From Thermoanaerobaculia bacterium (GTDB lineage: Bacteria > Acidobacteriota > Thermoanaerobaculia > Multivoradales > JAHEKO01), in the NCBI GenBank assembly GCA_947259925.1, contig CAMYOG010000022.1, positions 1 through 64,000 of the forward strand: a stretch of DNA of 64,000 nucleotides. The letters are read 5' to 3'. A model generated the notes under the pieces. The model was not told the DNA's origin. It did no database searches and saw nothing but the letters and a program-made list of their open reading frames with translations. Both the position numbers and the translations under genes were made by a program. This document shows positions 42,014-50,184 of the stretch, piece by piece (positions within the stretch are counted from its first letter, which is position 1; each line of letters opens with the position of its first letter).

Positions 42014-44866
42014 CTAGGGCCCGGCGGCTCTGGCCGCGCCCGTCTCTCCGCCGGCTGCCGGGTCCCCGAGCTCGGGCGCCTCGCCACGTCGCAGATCGTA
42101 GATGACGATCGCCTCGGCCGCGTGATCGGCGGCCGGGTTGTTCGCCCGGTGGACCGCCACCGCGCGGTCGCGCGCATTGTCGTCCGGCTTGTACTTCGAG
42201 TACAGGGCGAAGTGCTCGTCGGCCGCTTCGCTCTGCTCCAGCTGCTTGTGGATCAGATAGAGGTTGTAGTGGGCGGTGACGTTCTCCGGATCGAGGCGGA
42301 GAGCGGCGTCGAAGCTTGCGCGCGCCCGATCGAGCAGTGCCCGTCGATTCTCGCGACGGGCGTCGCCCCGCTCCTGCTTGGCGCGCTCGAACAGGGTCTG
42401 CCCGAGCTCGTTGAGCAGCCGGTAGTCCTGACGGAAGTCGAAGCCCCGGCGCCGGGTCTCCTCGTCGTCCAGATCGAGGATGCTCTGGAAGTTCTCGATC
42501 GCTTCGTCCAGGAAGCCGTTCTGCTTGTTGACCAGTCCGGTGAACCAGGCGATCGACCAGCTGGGCGCCGGTGGCTCGAAGGCGGTCGCCCGCTCGAGCG
42601 CTTCGATCGCCTTGCTCTGCACGGTCCCCTGCTCGATGTAGACGCGCGCCAGGTTGAGGGGTCCGTCGGGCCGACCGAGCGCTTCGACCTGGAGAAACGC
42701 TTCCTCCGCCTGGCGCAGCTCGCCCTTGCTCTTGCCGCCCTTGCGCAGTAGCCCGATGCCGTAGTCGTTCCAACGCTCCCATTCGGGAATCGGGGATGCC
42801 TCGGCCATCGGCGTCTCGCCCGAGCCGACGATCGGGAAGGTAAACCGATCTTCGGCCAGCGTCATCACCGGCAGGTCGTTCACGTAGTCCTCGCCGTAGA
42901 TGTGCTGCATGAGCACGGTGTCGAACTTGCGGTACTGGAGCTTGACCTCGACCGTGATCGGCTGGCGCGCGTCCGGCGGTACTTCCAGCCGGTAGTGAAC
43001 GACCTCAGCCGCGCCGGGGGGGATCTGATGCGAGTAGAGGGGCACGAAGATGTCCTGCACGTTGCGCCGGTCGATTCGATTGCCCTCCCGATCGAGCACG
43101 TAGGCGTTGACGAAGTGTGACCACGGGTCGACGCCGCCGTCCGCCCCCCGGCCACCGCTCCTACCGATGACCACCCCGTCCGATTCGACCCGGACGTCCA
43201 TCCAGACCTCGTTGGAGTCGGTCGTTCCCTGGGTGAAGAGGTGGCCCATCTTCACCGTTCGAATCACCGTCTCGAGCAGGTAGCTCTCACCCGGCTCGAG
43301 CGCCGGCACCTCGGGGTGCAGGGGCGCGATCAGCCGGCCGTCGATCGTGCCGCCCTCGCGCAGCCCGAAGATGTCGATCCGCATCACCTCCTCGTTGAAG
43401 GTCCGGTGCTTGTCGATCACCTCCTCGGGCATGCCGAGCAGATGGGGGATCGCGGTGTTGGCGCTCGGAAACTGGTGGTCGTGGTGCTTGCGCTCGCCGC
43501 TGCCGTCGAAATCGGCGGCCGCGAACTGGTCGGACGGCTCGAGCGGCATGTGGCACTCGGAGCAGTTGTCGATCGCCTGCGGCGGGTAGTAGAAGCTGCT
43601 CACGCCGTGACCCGACACGCCGCTCAGCAGATAGTTGTCGTAGTGGTTCTGGCCGCGCAGCCACTTGTACTTGTTCAGCTCCTCCGGGATATGCACCTTG
43701 TGGCAGGTGCCGCAGAATTCGGCCGACTTGTGAAGCGGCTTCAGGAAGGTCTTCTTGTGGAAGTCCGGCTTCGCTTTGACCAGCTGCTCGTTCACCCACC
43801 GCAGCGCGCGGTTCTCGCTGAACGCGAACGGATAGTGGATCGGCTCCTCGATGGTGTAGTCCGAGTTGCCGCGCGGGCTGTTGAGGTAGGTGATCGCGTG
43901 ACAGACCGTGCAGGTGATACCCGCTTGCGCGCTCGGGTCGGTCTCGAAGAACGCCGGGTCGTCGAACGCCGGGTCGTCGAACTTGCCGGAGAAGAAGACC
44001 ACTGGGTCGTGGCAGCCGGCGCAGAAGCGCGCCGCCTGGACGTCGCCATCACGCGCCAGCGCCGCCTCGCGAGTCCCCTGCACCGAGAAGGCGTAGATCG
44101 GGTTGTTGAACGAGCTGAAGCGATGGACGCTCGCCTCCCACGTGGCGTGGCTGTCCTCGTGGCACTCCTTGCAGTACTGGTCGTTCATCAGGACCCGCTC
44201 GGGGATGAAGTCGCCGGTAGCTGTGCGGGCGAGCGACGGGAAGAAGTACTGCTCTCCCGACGCGGGACCGGCGACGTTCCAGCGCCGGGGATCGTTCGCC
44301 TGCAGGAGCAGCATGGCGCCGACGACCAGCGCCGTGATCACGGCCCAGCGCCGGGCCACGTGCCAGCGAATCCGGGTCCCGGCCAGTCGATGCAGGATGA
44401 AGAGCCAGACCGCGGCCAGCGGCGTCAGCACGTGCACCCAGTAGGCGACCGAGCGGACCGTCTCGTCCTTGACCACGATCACGCCTTCCAGGCGCGTCAG
44501 TACGATGCCGCTCGCCAGCAGCGCCAGGGCGACCGTGAACAGCGCGTAGCCGACGTAGACCGCCCGGCGGTTGGGGCGATTGTGGGTGTTGCGGATATGG
44601 ATGACGCCGTAGACGACGACCGGCACCACGATCAGCGCTCCGAGCACCAGGTGGGCCAGGAACATGACCATGTAGAACCAGTTCTGATAGGTCGCGTCCC
44701 GCGCCCACTCGAGAATCGTCACGCCGACGAGATAGACCGCATTGACCGCCAGGAGGGCGAACAGGCCGAGCACCAGACCCAGCAGCTTGCGCAAGCGTGG
44801 CCCGACCGCCTGCTTGTAGCGGATGCGTCGCGGGGGCGACTGCGGGTGAGCTGGCTTGGACGACAT
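42014..44866 (-). CDS. membrane-anchored multiheme cytochrome c with TPR tail
   Basis: A 950-residue protein. The N-terminus has five transmembrane helices in the first 230 residues; His residues inside them (FLAHLVLG, YWVHVLTPL, FILHRLAG) could ligate b-type hemes. The periplasmic part has five CxxCH sites: CKECH, CAGCH, CTVCH, CGTCH and CSECH. A beta-sandwich-like segment follows, then TPR-like helices (from about residue 740: AEEAFLQVEALGRPDGPLNL, AIENFQSILDLD, ARASFDAALRLDPENVTAH). The ATG at 44866 follows GGGAG. It likely takes electrons from the quinone pool to periplasmic acceptors; partner and acceptor are unknown. It heads a two-gene operon with the CRTAC1 gene. Confidence 0.9.
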   Translation of the reverse strand: MSSKPAHPQSPPRRIRYKQAVGPRLRKLLGLVLGLFALLAVNAVYLVGVTILEWARDATYQNWFYMVMFLAHLVLGALIVVPVVVYGVIHIRNTHNRPNRRAVYVGYALFTVALALLASGIVLTRLEGVIVVKDETVRSVAYWVHVLTPLAAVWLFILHRLAGTRIRWHVARRWAVITALVVGAMLLLQANDPRRWNVAGPASGEQYFFPSLARTATGDFIPERVLMNDQYCKECHEDSHATWEASVHRFSSFNNPIYAFSVQGTREAALARDGDVQAARFCAGCHDPVVFFSGKFDDPAFDDPAFFETDPSAQAGITCTVCHAITYLNSPRGNSDYTIEEPIHYPFAFSENRALRWVNEQLVKAKPDFHKKTFLKPLHKSAEFCGTCHKVHIPEELNKYKWLRGQNHYDNYLLSGVSGHGVSSFYYPPQAIDNCSECHMPLEPSDQFAAADFDGSGERKHHDHQFPSANTAIPHLLGMPEEVIDKHRTFNEEVMRIDIFGLREGGTIDGRLIAPLHPEVPALEPGESYLLETVIRTVKMGHLFTQGTTDSNEVWMDVRVESDGVVIGRSGGRGADGGVDPWSHFVNAYVLDREGNRIDRRNVQDIFVPLYSHQIPPGAAEVVHYRLEVPPDARQPITVEVKLQYRKFDTVLMQHIYGEDYVNDLPVMTLAEDRFTFPIVGSGETPMAEASPIPEWERWNDYGIGLLRKGGKSKGELRQAEEAFLQVEALGRPDGPLNLARVYIEQGTVQSKAIEALERATAFEPPAPSWSIAWFTGLVNKQNGFLDEAIENFQSILDLDDEETRRRGFDFRQDYRLLNELGQTLFERAKQERGDARRENRRALLDRARASFDAALRLDPENVTAHYNLYLIHKQLEQSEAADEHFALYSKYKPDDNARDRAVAVHRANNPAADHAAEAIVIYDLRRGEAPELGDPAAGGETGAARAAGP

Positions 44867-45149
44867 GCGGCTCCCGAGGCGAAAAATCCTACTCCACCGC
44901 GCCCGAGGACGAATCTCTGAATCGGCTCCAGAAAACCGTACGGCTCGAGGCGATCTCGGCGCGTCGGGCCTGCAGGCCACGGTCCGGCGCCGGAGGCGCC
45001 AGTTTTGTTAGCAAGACGCCTGCCCACCCGCCGAATCCGCTTGTTCCGAATCCCGGAGTGAACTGTCAACTTGAATGTACATCGGCGGTTGTGCTAAAAA
45101 ACGGGGTCTTTTTCGCGATCCAGCGGACACCGCGCCGCCGAAAAACCGA
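44867..45149. other. divergent intergenic region between cytochrome and LysM genes
   Basis: No gene is supported. A TTGAAT at 45072-45077 and a CTAAAA 17 nt later form a poor promoter candidate for the plus-strand gene, and an A/T-rich stretch (AAAAAACGGGGTCTTTTT) follows. The rest is unremarkable. Confidence 0.4.
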
Positions 45150-45890
45150 ATGATCCGCGCTCGTTCAGCTCCGACCGTCGCCGTCGTCGCCGCGCTGACC
45201 ACGGCCACCCTGGCGCCGGTGGCCGTCGAAGCGGCGACCCTCCGACCTACTCGCGGCTCGCTCGACGTCCAGAACCGGGAGGCGCGCCGTCACGACTACA
45301 CCTACCTGCAGAGCTCCGCGCAGGTGAAGCGGTTCGTCGAGCTCGGGTACCTGAAGAGGGTGCCCAGCGGCACCAGCTACTTCCTGAAGGAGGTCTCGTT
45401 CCCGTACGCTCGTCCCGAGGTCAAGCTGTTCATCGAGCGGCTGTCCGAGCAGTATCGGAAGGCGTGCGGGGAAAAGCTGGTGGTCACCAGCCTGACCCGC
45501 CCCAAAGACCGTCAGCCGCGCAATGCGTCGCACCGCTCGGTCCATCCGACCGGCATGGCGCTCGACCTGCGCCGGCCGTGGAGCCGAGTCTGCCGCGGCT
45601 GGCTCGAGCACACCCTGGTGACCCTGGAGGCGAAGGGCGTGCTGGAAGCAACGCTCGAGCGCTCACCGCCGCACTACCACATCGCACTCTTCCCGAAGGA
45701 GTACCGCAGATACGTGGATCGGCTGCGGCACGCGCCCGAGGAGAGCACCTACATGGTGATGCGCGGCGATACCCTCTGGCGGATCGCCCGACGCCACAAC
45801 ACCACGATCGATGTGGTGAAGCGCGAGAACAACCTGCGCTCGAGCCGGATCTATCCGGGTCAGATCCTGCAGGTCCCGTCCGCTCAGTAG
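45150..45890 (+). CDS. exported DUF5715-type protein with C-terminal LysM domain
   Basis: A 246-residue protein. The signal peptide (MIRARSAPTVAVVAALTTATLAPVAVEA) is followed by a domain with VTSLTRPKDRQPRNASHRSV, HPTGMALDLRRP, RSPPHYHIALFPKEY. The H-x6-D and HYHIALF pattern resembles zinc-dependent D-Ala-D-Ala/LAS-type peptidases (DUF5715). A C-terminal LysM repeat (TYMVMRGDTLWRIARRHNTT, IYPGQILQVP) binds peptidoglycan. It is probably a cell-wall-associated peptidase-like protein. ATG 45150 is chosen because it starts the signal peptide; the frame opens 75 nt earlier. Confidence 0.85.
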   Translation: MIRARSAPTVAVVAALTTATLAPVAVEAATLRPTRGSLDVQNREARRHDYTYLQSSAQVKRFVELGYLKRVPSGTSYFLKEVSFPYARPEVKLFIERLSEQYRKACGEKLVVTSLTRPKDRQPRNASHRSVHPTGMALDLRRPWSRVCRGWLEHTLVTLEAKGVLEATLERSPPHYHIALFPKEYRRYVDRLRHAPEESTYMVMRGDTLWRIARRHNTTIDVVKRENNLRSSRIYPGQILQVPSAQ

Positions 45891-45894
45891 CTCT

Positions 45895-45909
45895 CGGTGC
45901 CAGGCACCG
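45895..45909. repeat. short hairpin CGGTGCC-A-GGCACCG
   Basis: Seven-nt perfect inverted arms with a one-nt centre lie 5 nt past the LysM gene stop. It could be a terminator core without a T tract or a small REP-type palindrome. Only one copy is seen here. Confidence 0.4.
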
Positions 45910-45954
45910 TGGGCTAAGATCGCCGTCCACTCGCAAAGAGGGAGGGATCGAACG

Positions 45955-46644
45955 ATGGTGGAGCCCACCTACTTCAACCCCGCGCTGTTCAAGTTCCTGC
46001 GCGAGTTGCGCGAGAACAACAACCGCGACTGGTTCAAAGCCAACAAGACCCGCTACGAGGAGAGCGTCAAGGATCCCGCGCTCCGGTTCATCAGCGACTT
46101 CGGGTCCCACCTGGCGAAGATCAGCCCTCACTTCAACGCCGATCCTCGCCCGGTCGGAGGGTCGCTGTTCAGGATCTATCGCGACGTCAGGTTCTCGAAG
46201 GACAAGTCGCCCTACAAGACGGCGGTCGGCATCCAGTTCCGGCACCGAGCAGGACGCGACGCGCACGCGCCCGGCTTCTACCTCCATCTCGAGCCGGGCG
46301 AGATCTTCGCCGCCGCCGGTCTCTGGCATCCGGACGGTCCGTCGCTCAAGGGCATCCGCGACGCGATCGTCGCGGAACCCGCTCGCTGGCGGAGAGTGCT
46401 CAGGAGCAAGGCGTTCCAGGAAGGGTTCGATCTCGGCGGCGACTCCCTCAAACGGCCGCCACGGGGCTACGAACCCGAGCATCCGCTGGTCGAGGACTTG
46501 AAGCGCAAGGACTTCATCGTCCACACCCGGCTGACCCAGAAGGACGTCACCAGCGCCGGCTTTCCCAAGCGGCTGGCCGGCCGCTACAAGACGACCGCGC
46601 CGCTCGTCCGGTTCCTCTGCGACGCGGTCGGCGCGGACTTCTGA
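45955..46644 (+). CDS. DUF2461 (TIGR02453) family protein
   Basis: A 229-residue cytoplasmic protein. The family pattern is plain: LFKFLRELRENNNRDWFKAN, GGSLFRIYRDVRFSKDKSPY, GFYLHLEPGEIFAAAGLW, LKRKDFIVHTRLTQKDV. Members are widespread in bacteria and fungi without a known reaction. GGAGGGA precedes the ATG at 45955. It appears monocistronic. Confidence 0.92.
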   Translation: MVEPTYFNPALFKFLRELRENNNRDWFKANKTRYEESVKDPALRFISDFGSHLAKISPHFNADPRPVGGSLFRIYRDVRFSKDKSPYKTAVGIQFRHRAGRDAHAPGFYLHLEPGEIFAAAGLWHPDGPSLKGIRDAIVAEPARWRRVLRSKAFQEGFDLGGDSLKRPPRGYEPEHPLVEDLKRKDFIVHTRLTQKDVTSAGFPKRLAGRYKTTAPLVRFLCDAVGADF

Positions 46645-46718
46645 GCCGCCGAGCGCCGTTGCCGGGCGCGTCCGCCAGCCTGGCGAACCCGCCAATTCAC
46701 TGATAGACTGCCAGTTGT

Positions 46719-46739
46719 GCCGCTCCCTCGCGGAGCGGC
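46719..46739 (+). promoter_or_regulatory. GC-rich hairpin in the leader of the small charged protein gene
   Basis: Perfect 8-nt arms GCCGCTCC and GGAGCGGC enclose a 5-nt loop CTCGC, 31 nt before the ATG at 46771. It could be a leader structure or the terminator stem of the upstream DUF2461 gene without a T tract. Confidence 0.45.
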
Positions 46740-46770
46740 AAGTGGTATTGATCGCCGGAAAGGAACGCAT

Positions 46771-47037
46771 ATGGGACGCGCCAATCAAGCTTCAATGGTT
46801 CGTCGACAGCGCGAGCGCGAGCGCCAGCTCAAGCGGCGCGAAAAGCAAGCTCAGCGAGCCGAGCGTCGCGAGCAGAAGAAGGCCATGGCGGCCGAGCCGA
46901 CCGTGGAAGTCGACGACCCGATGAACGATCCGAGCATCGACTGGGGCGCCGCGGTGCGCGAGACCGAGGTCCAACTGGACGACGACCTGCAGGTCATCGA
47001 AGAGCCGGAGGAGCAGCCGACCTCCGAGGGGGCGTAG
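46771..47037 (+). CDS. small highly charged protein of unknown function
   Basis: An 88-residue protein with two halves of opposite charge: residues 1-40 are very basic and coiled-coil-like (SMVRRQRERERQLKRREKQA), residues 41-88 acidic (VQLDDDLQVIEEPEE). No cysteine and no signal peptide. The basic half could bind nucleic acid or ribosomes. GGAAAGGAA precedes the ATG at 46771. I do not recognise a named family, though basic MVRRQRERERQLKRREK-type starts occur in small proteins of Acidobacteria-like genomes (recollection). It lies 32 nt before the M20 peptidase gene. Confidence 0.75.
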   Translation: MGRANQASMVRRQRERERQLKRREKQAQRAERREQKKAMAAEPTVEVDDPMNDPSIDWGAAVRETEVQLDDDLQVIEEPEEQPTSEGA

Positions 47038-47069
47038 GCGGCCGGATCGCAGGCTGACCACCCCCACCC

Positions 47070-48599
47070 GTGAAGCGTTACCTCTCCCCGTCCATATCCA
47101 CCCTCGTTGCCATTACGATTCTTTGCGCCGCCCCCGCTTGGGGTGCGTCCGCTCCCGTTGCCCGCGCCTATCGAGAGGCCCACGGACCCCGGATCCTGCG
47201 CGAGTACGCCGAGCTCCTGTCGATCCCGAACGTCGCCAGCGACACGGTCAACATCCGTCGGAACGCCGAGTTCCTGCGCGACCAACTGAGCCGCCGCGGG
47301 ATCTCGGCCGAGCTCTGGGAGCTGCCGGACGCGCCGCCGATCGTCTACGGTGCGCTCGACGTGCCCGGCGCCGAGCGGACGCTGGGTATCTACGTCCACT
47401 ACGACGGCCAACCGGTAGACACGAGCCAGTGGACCAACCCGCCCTGGTCGCCGACCCTCTACACCGCCGCCATCGAGAGCGGCGGAATGGCTCGCGAGCT
47501 GCCGGCCGACGGTGAGCCGATCGATCCCGAGTGGCGGATCTACGCGCGCGGCTCGGGGGACGACAAGGCGCCTCTACCGGCACTCTTCACCGCTCTCGAT
47601 GCACTCGCCGAGGCCGGCATCGAGCCGACGTCCAACCTGCGCCTGCTCTTCGAGGGCGAGGAGGAGGCGGGATCCGACCACTTGCAGGAGTACCTCGAAA
47701 GCCATCGCGACCAGCTCGACGTCGACCTCTGGCTGATCTGCGACGGCCCGGTGCATCAGAGTCGCAGGCCGCAGCTGGTGTTCGGAGTGCGAGGCTACAC
47801 CGGCATCGAGATCACCGTGTACGGCGCCGGCCGCTACCTGCACAGCGGTCACTACGGCAATTGGGCACCCAACCCGGCCATGAGGCTCGCACGGTTGCTG
47901 GCGAGCATGAAGGACGCCAGCGGCGAGGTGCTTGTCGAAGGCTTCTACGACAGCACGGCGCCGGTCGGCGTCGACGAGCTGGAGGCGATGGCTACCCTGC
48001 CCGACTACGACGGCGAGCTCCGGCGCGAGCTGGGATTGGCCGAGACCGAGGCGGCCAACGCCGCCCTGGCCGAGCGGCTGCTGATCCCGTCGCTCAACGT
48101 GCACGGCATGGCCAGCGCCGCGGTCGGTGAGGCGGCACGCAACATCATTCCGACCGAGGCGACCGCCAGCATCGACATCCGCCTGGCGAAGGGGAACGAC
48201 CCGGCCGAGATGCTCGATCTGGTCGAGGCGCACGTGCGCGAGCAGGGCTATCACATCGTGAGAGAGGCGCCCGATCGAGCGACGCGGCTCGAGCATCCGC
48301 TGATCACCCGGATCGTCCGGCGAACCGGCTATCCCGCCGCTCGCACCGCGGTGGGGATGCCGATCGTGCAGCCGATCGTCGAAGCGGCCCGGCGTGCCTC
48401 ACCCGATCCGGTCGTTCTGGTGCCGACGATGGGCGGCTCGCTGCCGCTCTACCTGTTCACGGAGGTGCTCGACCGGCCGATCGTCATCGTCCCGATCGCC
48501 AATCACGACGACAACCAGCACGCCCCCGACGAGAACCTGCGGATCGCCAACCTCTGGTATGGGATCGATCTGATGGGCGAGCTGCTCACCCTTCCCTGA
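47070..48599 (+). CDS. secreted M20-family dipeptidase
   Basis: A 509-residue zinc peptidase (M20/ArgE/DapE/carboxypeptidase G2 type) with a signal peptide (MKRYLSPSISTLVAITILCAAPAWG). Metal ligands and catalytic residues are in place: VHYDGQPVD (His and catalytic Asp), IYARGSGDDKAPL (bridging Asp), LLFEGEEEAGSDH (catalytic Glu-Glu), and a distal His in PIANHDDNQHAPDENL. The dimerisation domain lies near residues 235-400. Starts at GTG 47070. It likely releases amino acids from extracytoplasmic dipeptides. Confidence 0.9.
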   Translation: MKRYLSPSISTLVAITILCAAPAWGASAPVARAYREAHGPRILREYAELLSIPNVASDTVNIRRNAEFLRDQLSRRGISAELWELPDAPPIVYGALDVPGAERTLGIYVHYDGQPVDTSQWTNPPWSPTLYTAAIESGGMARELPADGEPIDPEWRIYARGSGDDKAPLPALFTALDALAEAGIEPTSNLRLLFEGEEEAGSDHLQEYLESHRDQLDVDLWLICDGPVHQSRRPQLVFGVRGYTGIEITVYGAGRYLHSGHYGNWAPNPAMRLARLLASMKDASGEVLVEGFYDSTAPVGVDELEAMATLPDYDGELRRELGLAETEAANAALAERLLIPSLNVHGMASAAVGEAARNIIPTEATASIDIRLAKGNDPAEMLDLVEAHVREQGYHIVREAPDRATRLEHPLITRIVRRTGYPAARTAVGMPIVQPIVEAARRASPDPVVLVPTMGGSLPLYLFTEVLDRPIVIVPIANHDDNQHAPDENLRIANLWYGIDLMGELLTLP

Positions 48600-48643
48600 G
48601 CCCGCCGGAACGGCTCGGGTGGGCGCTCGGTCGGACAGAATAC

Positions 48644-48675
48644 TTGCATCATATGACAATTGTGCTATAGTGCAA
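48644..48675 (+). promoter_or_regulatory. ArsR gene promoter with flanking inverted repeat
   Basis: A -35 TTGCAT (48644-48649) and -10 TATAGT (48666-48671), spacer 16 nt, are framed by TTGCA (48644-48648) and TGCAA (48671-48675). The expected start site is only a few nt before the ATG at 48681, so the transcript would be almost leaderless. The inverted repeat covering the whole promoter is a reasonable ArsR operator for autorepression; that role is inferred. Confidence 0.6.
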
Positions 48676-48680
48676 CCTTG

Positions 48681-49088
48681 ATGAGAGACGATCCCGCCTG
48701 TACCCCCCTCGTAGACCTCCTTCCCACCGAGCTGTTCCGGGCGCTCGGCGACCCGAATCGAGTCGCGATCCTCTGTGATCTCTGCGGGTGCCGCGGCGGC
48801 CCCAAGACGGTCAGCGAGCTCGCCGCCGAGCTGCCGGTCGATCTCTCGGTGGTCTCGCGGCACCTGGGGGTCCTCAAGCGCGCCCGGGTGCTCGAGGCGG
48901 AGCGCCATGGCAAGACGGTCCAGTACACGGTGCGCGCTCGCGATCTGGTGACCATCCTGCGGTCGCTCGCCGACGCCATCGACAACTGTTGCCCTGACCC
49001 GGCCGACTCCGATCAGCCGGCTTCGAAGCAACCCGTAACCGAGATCCGGACCGGACCGGCCAAGCCGGACCGCCTCTCACAACCCTGA
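48681..49088 (+). CDS. ArsR/SmtB-family metalloregulator
   Basis: A 135-residue winged-helix repressor. FRALGDPNRVAILCDLCGC leads into the recognition helix (LPVDLSVVSRHLGVLKRARV) and wing (LEAERHGKTVQYTVRA). Cys pairs near the first helix (CDLCGC) and at the C-terminus (DNCC) may form a thiolate site for arsenite or a soft metal. The start at 48681 (MRDDPACTPLV) is supported because the promoter -10 lies immediately upstream; an earlier frame opening falls inside the promoter. A 16-residue Cys-Cys ORF follows 10 nt downstream. Metal identity is unknown. Confidence 0.9.
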   Translation: MRDDPACTPLVDLLPTELFRALGDPNRVAILCDLCGCRGGPKTVSELAAELPVDLSVVSRHLGVLKRARVLEAERHGKTVQYTVRARDLVTILRSLADAIDNCCPDPADSDQPASKQPVTEIRTGPAKPDRLSQP

Positions 49089-49098
49089 GGAGCCAGCC

Positions 49099-49149
49099 AT
49101 GAAGCGGTTCATGACCCCACGAGTCGCCCACTGCTGCGAGGGCAGCTGA
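49099..49149 (+). CDS. 16-residue Cys-Cys peptide downstream of ArsR
   Basis: A micro-ORF of 17 codons reading MKRFMTPRVAHCCEGS. It begins 10 nt after the ArsR stop codon with a good Shine-Dalgarno (GAGGAG, 49087-49092) 6 nt before the ATG. A HisCysCys motif near the C-terminus is a possible metal- or arsenic-binding site, in keeping with the regulator. It could be a functional peptide, a RiPP-like precursor, a leader, or the stub of a lost gene. Evidence is limited to position, ribosome site and cysteines. Confidence 0.45.
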   Translation: MKRFMTPRVAHCCEGS

Positions 49150-49271
49150 ATCCGGTCCTGGGCACGACCTAAAACTGCCCGGCCATCCCCTCCGATAGAC
49201 TCTCCCCCACCACCGTGCATGGGCGTGACACCCTGATCTCAGCCCACCCCGACGTGACGAAAGGAGTCCCC

Positions 49272-50141
49272 ATGACGAGCAGGTTTCTCTCGAGCTCGCT
49301 TCTCGCACTCATTCTGTTGGTGCCGCTTCCCACGCTCGCCGACGTGCCGCCCGGGCCGCCGCGAGTCAGCCCGATGGCGACGGTCTCGCAGGTCGTCGGC
49401 GCCAGCGAGGTGACCATCGTCTATAGCCGGCCCGGCGTCCGCGACCGGACCATCTGGGGCGAGCTGGTGCCGCTCTCCGAGGTCTGGCGCACCGGCGCCA
49501 ACGAAGCGACCACTTTCACAATCACCGACGACGCCAAGATCGACGGCCAGCCGCTCGCCGCCGGCAGCTACGGCCTGTTCACGATACCGGGCGAGACCGA
49601 GTGGACGGTCATCTTCAACAAGGTCTCCGACCAGTGGGGCGCCTTCGAATACGACGCGGCCGAGGACGCCCTGCGGATCCAGGTGAAGCCGCGCAGCGCC
49701 GACTTCAAGGAGCGCTTCGAGATCGGCTTCAGCGACGTCGGCGCCGACTCGACCACCGTCAGCATGCGCTGGGAGAAGGTGGAGGTGCCGTTCGACGTCC
49801 AGTTCGACGTCCAGGCGGCGGCGGTCGCCCGTGCCCGCGTGTTCGTCGCCAACGCCGTCCCCCAGGACGGACGGATGGTCTGGAACTGGGCCAACTACTG
49901 CTATCAGAACGACATCAACCTGGAGGAGGCGCTCGGCTGGGCCGAGGACCTGGCCGAAGCGGCGCCGATGTACTGGACCCACGCGCTGACAGCTCGATTG
50001 AAGGCCGCTACCGGCGACCAGACCGGGGCTCTGGCGTCGGCCAAGCTCGCTCTGGAGCGCGCCACGGCGGAAGCCGACCAACCGGGCGTCACGCCCGACT
50101 CGGAAACGCTCAAGGGCGAGGCCGCCAACTGGGGCGAGTAG
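49272..50141 (+). CDS. secreted DUF2911 protein
   Basis: A 289-residue protein with a signal peptide (FLSSSLLALILLVPLPTLADV). The DUF2911 domain (SEVTIVYSRPGVRDRTIWGE, VWRTGANEATTFTITDDAKI, LPAGSYGLF-type AAGSYGLFTIPG, WTVIFNK) forms a beta-sandwich. The C-terminal third is a helical TPR-like region (NLEEALGWAEDLAEAAP, ALASAKLALERATAE). AAGGAG at 49261-49266 fixes the ATG at 49272. Function unknown; the family is common in Bacteroidota and Acidobacteriota as periplasmic proteins. Confidence 0.9.
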   Translation: MTSRFLSSSLLALILLVPLPTLADVPPGPPRVSPMATVSQVVGASEVTIVYSRPGVRDRTIWGELVPLSEVWRTGANEATTFTITDDAKIDGQPLAAGSYGLFTIPGETEWTVIFNKVSDQWGAFEYDAAEDALRIQVKPRSADFKERFEIGFSDVGADSTTVSMRWEKVEVPFDVQFDVQAAAVARARVFVANAVPQDGRMVWNWANYCYQNDINLEEALGWAEDLAEAAPMYWTHALTARLKAATGDQTGALASAKLALERATAEADQPGVTPDSETLKGEAANWGE

Positions 50142-50184
50142 TCGCGCCGCCCCGGGCGGGCGAGGAGGGTGAGGGGCGATCCAG

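Noticed and set aside
43945-43985. Short direct repeat in the cytochrome gene coding DDPAFDDPAF
   Set aside because: A 15-nt in-frame duplication, too small to be a repeat element; likely just slippage in a loop.
44520-44860. Possible separate cytochrome b561-like gene at the N-terminal part of the multiheme protein
   Set aside because: The transmembrane part is in the same frame as the CxxCH region with no stop or restart.
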